Source: Adiantum capillus-veneris
Taxonomy: Eukaryota; Streptophyta; Polypodiopsida; Polypodiales; Pteridaceae
Assembly: GCA_014529385.2 (NCBI GenBank)
Contig: CM043942.1
Coordinates: 3,080,501 to 3,140,500, forward strand
Direction of reading: 5' to 3'
DNA: 60,000 nucleotides
Shown: positions 54,581-60,000 of the stretch, piece after piece
How the letters are laid out: every line of letters begins with the position of its first letter
Numbering within the stretch: position 1 is the first letter of the stretch
Program-made: the position numbers and the translations under genes
Notes under the pieces: generated by a model
Database searches by the model: none
What the model was told of the DNA's origin: nothing
The model's input: only the letters and a program-made list of their open reading frames with translations

Positions 54581-57500
54581 CTACCCTACACCTAACTGCT
54601 TGCAAAAATGCGCAAAGCTCTCTGAGGGAAGTCCTTTTGTAAGTAGATTAGCAGGATTTTCTGTGGTGTGAACTTTGACAAGCTGAAGTTTCTTATCCTC
54701 GAGCATTTCCCTGATGAAATGATACTTCACATCCACATGCTTTGTCTTTGAGTGATAAACTGGATTGCGAGCCAATTGTATAGCACTTTGACTATCACAA
54801 TATAACACAGGCATCTCTTCTTTGATTCCCAAATCTGTTACTAGTCGATTAAGCCAAATTGATTCTTTGCATGCCTCTGATGCTGCAACATATTCAGCCT
54901 CTGTAGTAGACTGAGTAACACAATCTTGTAATCTAGAACGCCATGATATTGCTCCACCAGCCAATGTAAAGACATACCCTGACGTAGACCTTCGGTTGTC
55001 TAAGTCACCTGCATAATCTGAGTCTGTAAAACCCTTTACACTTAGCTCCTGACTCCCATAGCATATACGCATACTCTTTGTAGCTTTCAGGTATCTCAAT
55101 ATTCCTTTCACTGCCTCCCAATGTTTCTTGCCTGGGTTTGACATGTATCGACTTACTACTCCCACTGCAAATGCAATGTCTGGACGAGTAGCAATCATTG
55201 CATACATCCAACTACCCACTGCAGACGCATATGGAATCTTATCCATTTTAGCCTATTCTTCCTTAGACACAAGACAATCTTGTTTGCTAAGTTTCACATA
55301 TGGTGGCAATGGAACACTCAATGCCTTTCCCTTCTCCATATTGAAACGTTGCAAAACCTTGTCAATATACTCTGTTTGAGATAACCAAATCAGCTTCTTT
55401 GATCTGTCTCTCTCAATGCGCATACCAAGTATATGACTTGCCTCACCCATGTCTTTCATGTCAAACGATTTTGCCATCTTTGACTTTAAAGCTGAAATTT
55501 CTTCCAAGTGCTTGCCAGCAATCAACATGTCATCCACATACAAAATAAGGATCAGCCAACTGCCATCCTTAGCCTTCTTTGTATATAGACAGTGATCGAA
55601 CTCACTACGTTTGTAGCCTTGAGAAAGCATAAACTTGTGGAATTTATGTTACCATGCCCTCGGTGATTGTTTTAAGCCATAAAGACTCTTTAACAACTGG
55701 CATACCCAATCTTCCTTGCCTTTCTCAACAAACCCTTCTGGCTGCTGCATGTAAATTTCCACATCTAAATCACCATGCAAGAACGCTGTCTTGACATCCA
55801 TTTGGTGCAACACCAAATCTAATATGGCAACCAATGCAAGAAAGCATCTCAATGTAGTCATCTTGACCACCGGAGAGAAGACTTCATCAAAGTCAATGCC
55901 TTGTTCTTGCTTAAAGCCCTTGGCAACAAGCCTTGCTTTGTACTTTGGCTGACTATCATGAGCGGTGATCTTATACCTGTAAACCCATTTACAGGGTAGA
56001 GCCTTTTTGCCCCGTGGTAATTTAACTAGCTTCCATGTCTGGTTTTTATGCAGAGCTGTCATCTCTGACTGCATGGCCAATTGCCAATTCCCGGAGTCCT
56101 TCATTTGCACTGCTTCCTTGTAACATGAAGGCTCATTGCAATCAGTCAACATGACATAGTTCATAGATGGAACAAACCTACCAGGAGGTCGCGTGATACG
56201 TCCAGATCTACGCACAATAGGTGGCTCAGGCTCAACCACAACCTGTGGTTCCACTCTATCCTGTCCTTGCTCCTCTTGAGCCCTGAAATTTTGTCTTGCA
56301 CGTGCAGGTCCATCTTCTTGGAAGACAACTCTTCTAATCTCCTCAACCCTCTCTGGTTTAGAATGATATTTGGATTCATTAAAGTGAACATCATTGCTGC
56401 GGACAACCTTTCTGGATTCGGGATCCCAAAGTCTGTACCCCATCTCACCAGAATTACCATAGCCTAGAAAGATGCACTTTCTACTCTTTGGCTCAAGTTT
56501 GTTCCTAAATTCCTTTGGAACGTGAGTATATGCCTCACAGCCAAAGACTCTGAGATGCTTGTATGAGGGCATTTTGCCTGACCATACCATCTCTGGCACT
56601 GAATCCTTCTGCAAAACCTTGCTAGGAGATCTATTTACAAGATGAACAGCTGTTGATACAGCTTCAACCCAAAACCCATTTGGCAGTTGTGCATTAGACA
56701 ACATACTTCTGACCTTCTCTTGTATGGTCCTATTCATCCTCTCAGAAACACCATTTTGAGGAGGATTGTAAGGAGCAGTAAGTTCACGTTTTATACCTTT
56801 TGACTCACAAAAGTCTTGAAAGGCCTTTGAAACATACTCTCCACCATTGTCAGTGCATAAGCATTTAAGCTTCTTGCCACTCTGATTCTCCACAAGTGTC
56901 ACAAACGTTTTGAAAACACTAAACGCTTCATCCTTGTGCTTGAGAAAGTAAACCCATACTTTCCTCGAGTAATCGTCTATAAATGTCATAAAGTAAGAAG
57001 CTCCCCCTAGAGATAGGTTAGGCATAGGTCCACACAAATCACTATGAACAAGTTCCAACTGTGTATCTCTTCTACTGCTTCCATGCTTATGTGGCTGCTG
57101 TGTTTGCTTACCATACAGACAATGTTCACAGAATTCAAAATCATTAAATGAAAAGCCAAGAAAATAACCAGAACGAGACAAGATTTCCATTCCCTTCTTG
57201 GATATATGTCCTAACCGGCTATGCCACAAAGAAACGTTCGGCTACTCGGTTACATTGATTACATTTTTAGAGACATTTGATACATAAATCATGTAAAGTC
57301 CTCCAGACTTTACTCCATGTGCTACTGTCATAGAACCCTTGGATATCTTCCACATGTTCTGTCCAAAAGTGGTGACGTAGCCAGCATCATCAAGTAAACC
57401 TGTGCTGATCAAGCTCTTTGTAATTGCGAGAACATGTCTCACATTCTTCAGCGTGAACGAAGAGCCATTCTGAAACTTCAATTGTACATCTCCAACACCT

Positions 57501-58590
57501 AAGATCTCACATGTCTGCCCATTGCCTAGCCGAACATGATCTTTAGTGGTCACATAAGAGGTAAACCACTCCTTGTTTGGAGACACATGAAGTGATGCCC
57601 CTGAGTCTATAATCCAGTCACTCAGTGCATTTCCATCAGATGCTGTAAGAAGAGCCGAGTCCATTGTATTCTTCAAGAAGTAGATGTCTCCTGACACTAG
57701 ACTGTCATCCTCTGCAACAGTGTTTGTCACATTTATTTCTTGAATCTTCACTGAGGACTTGTTCTTCTCACCATGGTCTTCAGCTTTCTCTTTGCCTTTT
57801 TCTGCTTTCCATTCTCTGCAGTCTCTTTTCATGTGACCCTTCTTGCCACAATGGTAGCATTCTATGTCACTCTTGCCTTTAGCACTGCGGGACTTGCTAC
57901 GAGACTGATTCCTCTTTCCACCTTTGTACTTTTATTTGGTCCTTCCCCTGACAACTAAGGCCGTTCCTTTGCCTTTTTCCATTGTCTTTCTATTGGTTTC
58001 TTCAGTAAGCAGACTTCCTTCTACACCTGCTATGTTCAAACCATCTGGAGGTGCAGAATTACTCAAAGCTGTGCGAAAAGTGTCCCAACTTTCCGGCAAT
58101 GTGATCAACAGGAACATAGCTCTAACAGGTTCATCAAACTTGACACCTTGAGCTGACAACTGACTGTAGATTGTGTTGAATTCATTCAGATGATTGGACA
58201 TAGGTGTCCCTTCTTTCATCTTCAAGTCAACAAGCTTCTTAAGCCAGTATACCTGTGAAGCTGCACTCTGCTTCTCATAAAGATCACTCAGCTTTAACCA
58301 TGCTTGATAAGCCGACATCTCGTCTGCTACATTGAAGTAAACACTTTCTGCCAAAGTCAGCATAATGGTAGAAAGTGCCAATTCATCCATTTCGCTCCAT
58401 TCATCTTCGTCCATATCTTCTGGTTTTATCCCCTTGAGCTTTATAGGGTTTATCTGCTTCTTTTGTACCAACAAGTGCCAAATCTGCTTCTTCCACAATG
58501 GGAAATTGGTTCCATCCAGCTTCTTGATATTGTAAAGAGCAGTGTCCTGTCATCCAGCCACAGCTACGCTTCACAGTAGTTTACTTTTCT
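54581..58590 (-). pseudogene. Copia-3 gag-pol, one frame with in-frame stops
   Basis: From the 5' side: Gag (IKKLDGTNFPLWKKQIWHLL) with a TGA near its start and no clear ATG, then FNVADEMSAYQAWLKLSDLY. A TAA at 57932 precedes an intact zinc knuckle CYHCGKKGHMKRDC. The protease block is WIIDSGASLHVSP. A TAG at 57242 sits before WHSRLGHISKKGMEIL. Integrase has HSDLCGPMPNLSLGG, FIDDYSRKVWVYF, TDNGGEY and PPQNGVSERMNRT. RT includes KWVYRYKITAHDSQPKYKAR, MDVKTAFLHGDLDVEIYMQQ and LYVDDMLIAG, with a TAA at 55649. A TAG at 55253 precedes the RNase H part (KGFTDSDYAGDLDNRRST), which ends at 54581. No frameshift was detected across about 4 kb. All catalytic residues looked for are present. The only visible damage is the stops and the lost start. 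Confidence 0.9.
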
Positions 58591-59594
58591 GGGAAAAATT
58601 CGGCAGAGTTTCCCCTGTAAACTGACCTCTGAACCAATATCAACCTGTCAAATGAACCAAGAAAGCTTCAGATTCTGCATAAATTTCGACAGAGTCTCTT
58701 TTGTAAAATGGCTCTGGTGTACTCAAAAACAGACCAAAAAACAGCTCAAAAAACACTGTCTCTCTGACACTATAAGCTGCGGGTAAACCTGTCCTGCACC
58801 TGTACTGTCTCTCACTGTCCTATCACTCTCCTGTAAGCATAGACTGTGACAATGCCTCAACGGCAGTAAAGCAAAGATGCAATCCCAACTGTCTAACTCA
58901 CAGTCAATACATCCTAGCTGCCTATCTAAGGGTGCTCGAGGGATCGCTCCAAGACCTGTATCACCGAAAGGATCTCAACATTCGAGAATCCCCCAGCTCA
59001 ATAAAACCTCACTCAAACCTCAACAAAGGCTGCAGTAAATCTGACAGTACATAGACTTCCCACAAAGTCATACATCCACAAATTTCCCACTGTATGCTGT
59101 AACCGCTGCGGCGGTTGTTTGCTGCGTGACTCACAGCCAGCAAACCCTCAACAAACATGCATCATCTCTGACAATACATCCCATGTGGAAGTACCTGCAA
59201 TGTCACGATGAAATCTGGAATATCAAGCAACAAACACAAGCTACCTGATGAACTAGTGGATGTCGCCTATAGTGTGTGTGTAGATGCGCCTGTGTCGTAT
59301 GTGACACGCCTCCAAGAACTGTGAGCCGTCCTTCGATGTGTAGACAGCCACAAATCAACACTCGGGGAGTGTCAATATCCTGAGCACCTGCAGTCGTAGG
59401 CCGAAAACCCCAAATTTGCAGAGTCGGATCTGCACCCGCCGAGACCACGTAGTCGAAAATGGCCTGCACAGACCTTTGTTGAAGCCGAACGGTGGCCGAG
59501 ATGATGAGGGGCCGTGTCTTCGCCTGTCGAATTTCACTCCAATCTGAGCTGGTGACTCTAGCCTCCTGCAGTGCTGCCCCGAGCCTCGATCTGA
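58591..59594 (-). other. Copia-3 leader region
   Basis: About 1 kb between the PBS and the start of gag. An 88-residue minus frame (59469-59203) is not recognised. Nothing else coding is seen. Confidence 0.6.
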
Positions 59595-59606
59595 GCTCTG
59601 ATACCA
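59595..59606 (-). other. Copia-3 primer binding site
   Basis: On the minus strand TGGTATCAGAGC lies two bases after the LTR, the initiator Met tRNA type. Confidence 0.88.
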
Positions 59607-59608
59607 GT

Positions 59609-59800
59609 TGAAGGAGTACAAGCAGAAGTGCGACGCGAGAGAGAGTGCAAGAAGAAGAGCACGACGATATGGTGAACTCGCTCTACTGTAATTTGTAGAG
59701 CATAGTGAGTTCTTATTAGGTTTTTACAGAAGAATATGTGTACATACCTGGCGTCCCGCCCACTTACCTGGGCGACCACATTGGGCTTTATACCCCAACA
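59609..59800 (-). repeat. Copia-3 5' LTR (right)
   Basis: 192 bp. On the minus strand it starts TGTTGGGG and ends CTCCTTCA. TATAAAG lies near its minus-strand start. Confidence 0.92.
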
Positions 59801-60000
59801 AAAAGAAGATAGGAACTTACCCAAACCCTACCGAGGAGATTGAGCGAGTCAAGCAATTAAGGAGTTTGGTAGAAGATACCCAAAGGGATCTAGAACCAAC
59901 ACCTAGGAAGATCTAGATTACAGACACCGTGTTCCCTACGCAACAACAACCTCACCAAGTCCATAGACCCTTGGACATACCTGGTGTCATCCAAGAAGAA
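59801..60000 (+). pseudogene. Continuation of the gypsy gag/pol relic
   Basis: After the AAAAG duplication the frame resumes as KIGTYPNPTEEIERVKQLR and SLVEDTQRDLEPTPRK, has a TAG at 59914-59916, then TDTVFPTQQQPHQVHRPLD, and runs off the window. No protease or RT motif is reached. Confidence 0.7.

Larger units (their letters stand above)
54335..59800 (-). mobile_element. Copia-3: minus-strand Ty1/copia element
   Basis: Bounded by AAAAG on both sides (54330-54334 and 59801-59805). It is 5466 bp, with LTRs of about 190 bp, a copia PBS and a single coding frame in TNT1-94 order. It interrupts the gypsy gag relic in frame (GSKK on the left, K-IGTYPNPTEEIERV on the right). Confidence 0.93.

Overview
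The window looks like a piece of a large, repeat-rich land-plant nuclear genome. It has short GT-AG introns, a plant-type TELO2 gene, many LTR retrotransposons, a LINE, long (GA)n arrays and almost no gene space. The species cannot be fixed from the sequence. A non-flowering vascular plant such as a fern or gymnosperm fits the element types, but that is inference. No tRNA, rRNA or CRISPR array was seen.

Layout. 1-3340: the C-terminal half of a TELO2/TEL2 gene in four intact exons, the only convincing host gene. 3772-3846: a scrap of an alpha-tubulin pseudogene. 4.2-13.4 kb: old decayed repeats, namely copia gag scraps, a fragment of an LTR that recurs at 39.8 and 47.8 kb, a hAT transposase C-terminus, and a minus-strand LINE whose reverse-transcriptase core is deleted. 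14064-19456: a complete but decayed Ty1/copia element (copia-1). 20.4-26.8 kb: the most unusual part. A leader carries four near-perfect 24-29 bp palindromes spaced 285-288 bp apart in diverged repeat units. A ~3.5 kb coding region follows (gag-like domain, acidic/proline linker, coiled coils, unknown C-terminal domain), then a polypurine tract and an LTR-like end, with no protease, reverse transcriptase or integrase.

30548-51789 is a nested set. A second member of the copia-1 family (copia-2), truncated at its 5' end, was hit twice. A very young non-autonomous LTR element (31343-36662; 574 bp LTRs, one difference noticed; retropepsin-like ORF only) sits in its pol. A minus-strand Ty3/gypsy element (39763-51180; about 2 kb LTRs, gag and pol nearly intact) sits in its 3' LTR. 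The upstream LTR of that gypsy element was itself hit by a 1341 bp terminal-inverted-repeat DNA transposon (48901-50241).

51790-60000 is a decayed Ty3/gypsy-type gag with four zinc knuckles. It is split at 54334/59801 by a minus-strand copia element (copia-3) with an AAAAG target duplication. The window ends inside this gag/pol relic.

The genes do not form a cellular pathway. They are parts of element life cycles: Gag for particles, PR/RT/RNase H/IN for copying and insertion, LTRs for promoters and ends. Two elements (22362-26761 and 31343-36662) lack RT and IN and would depend on enzymes from other elements.
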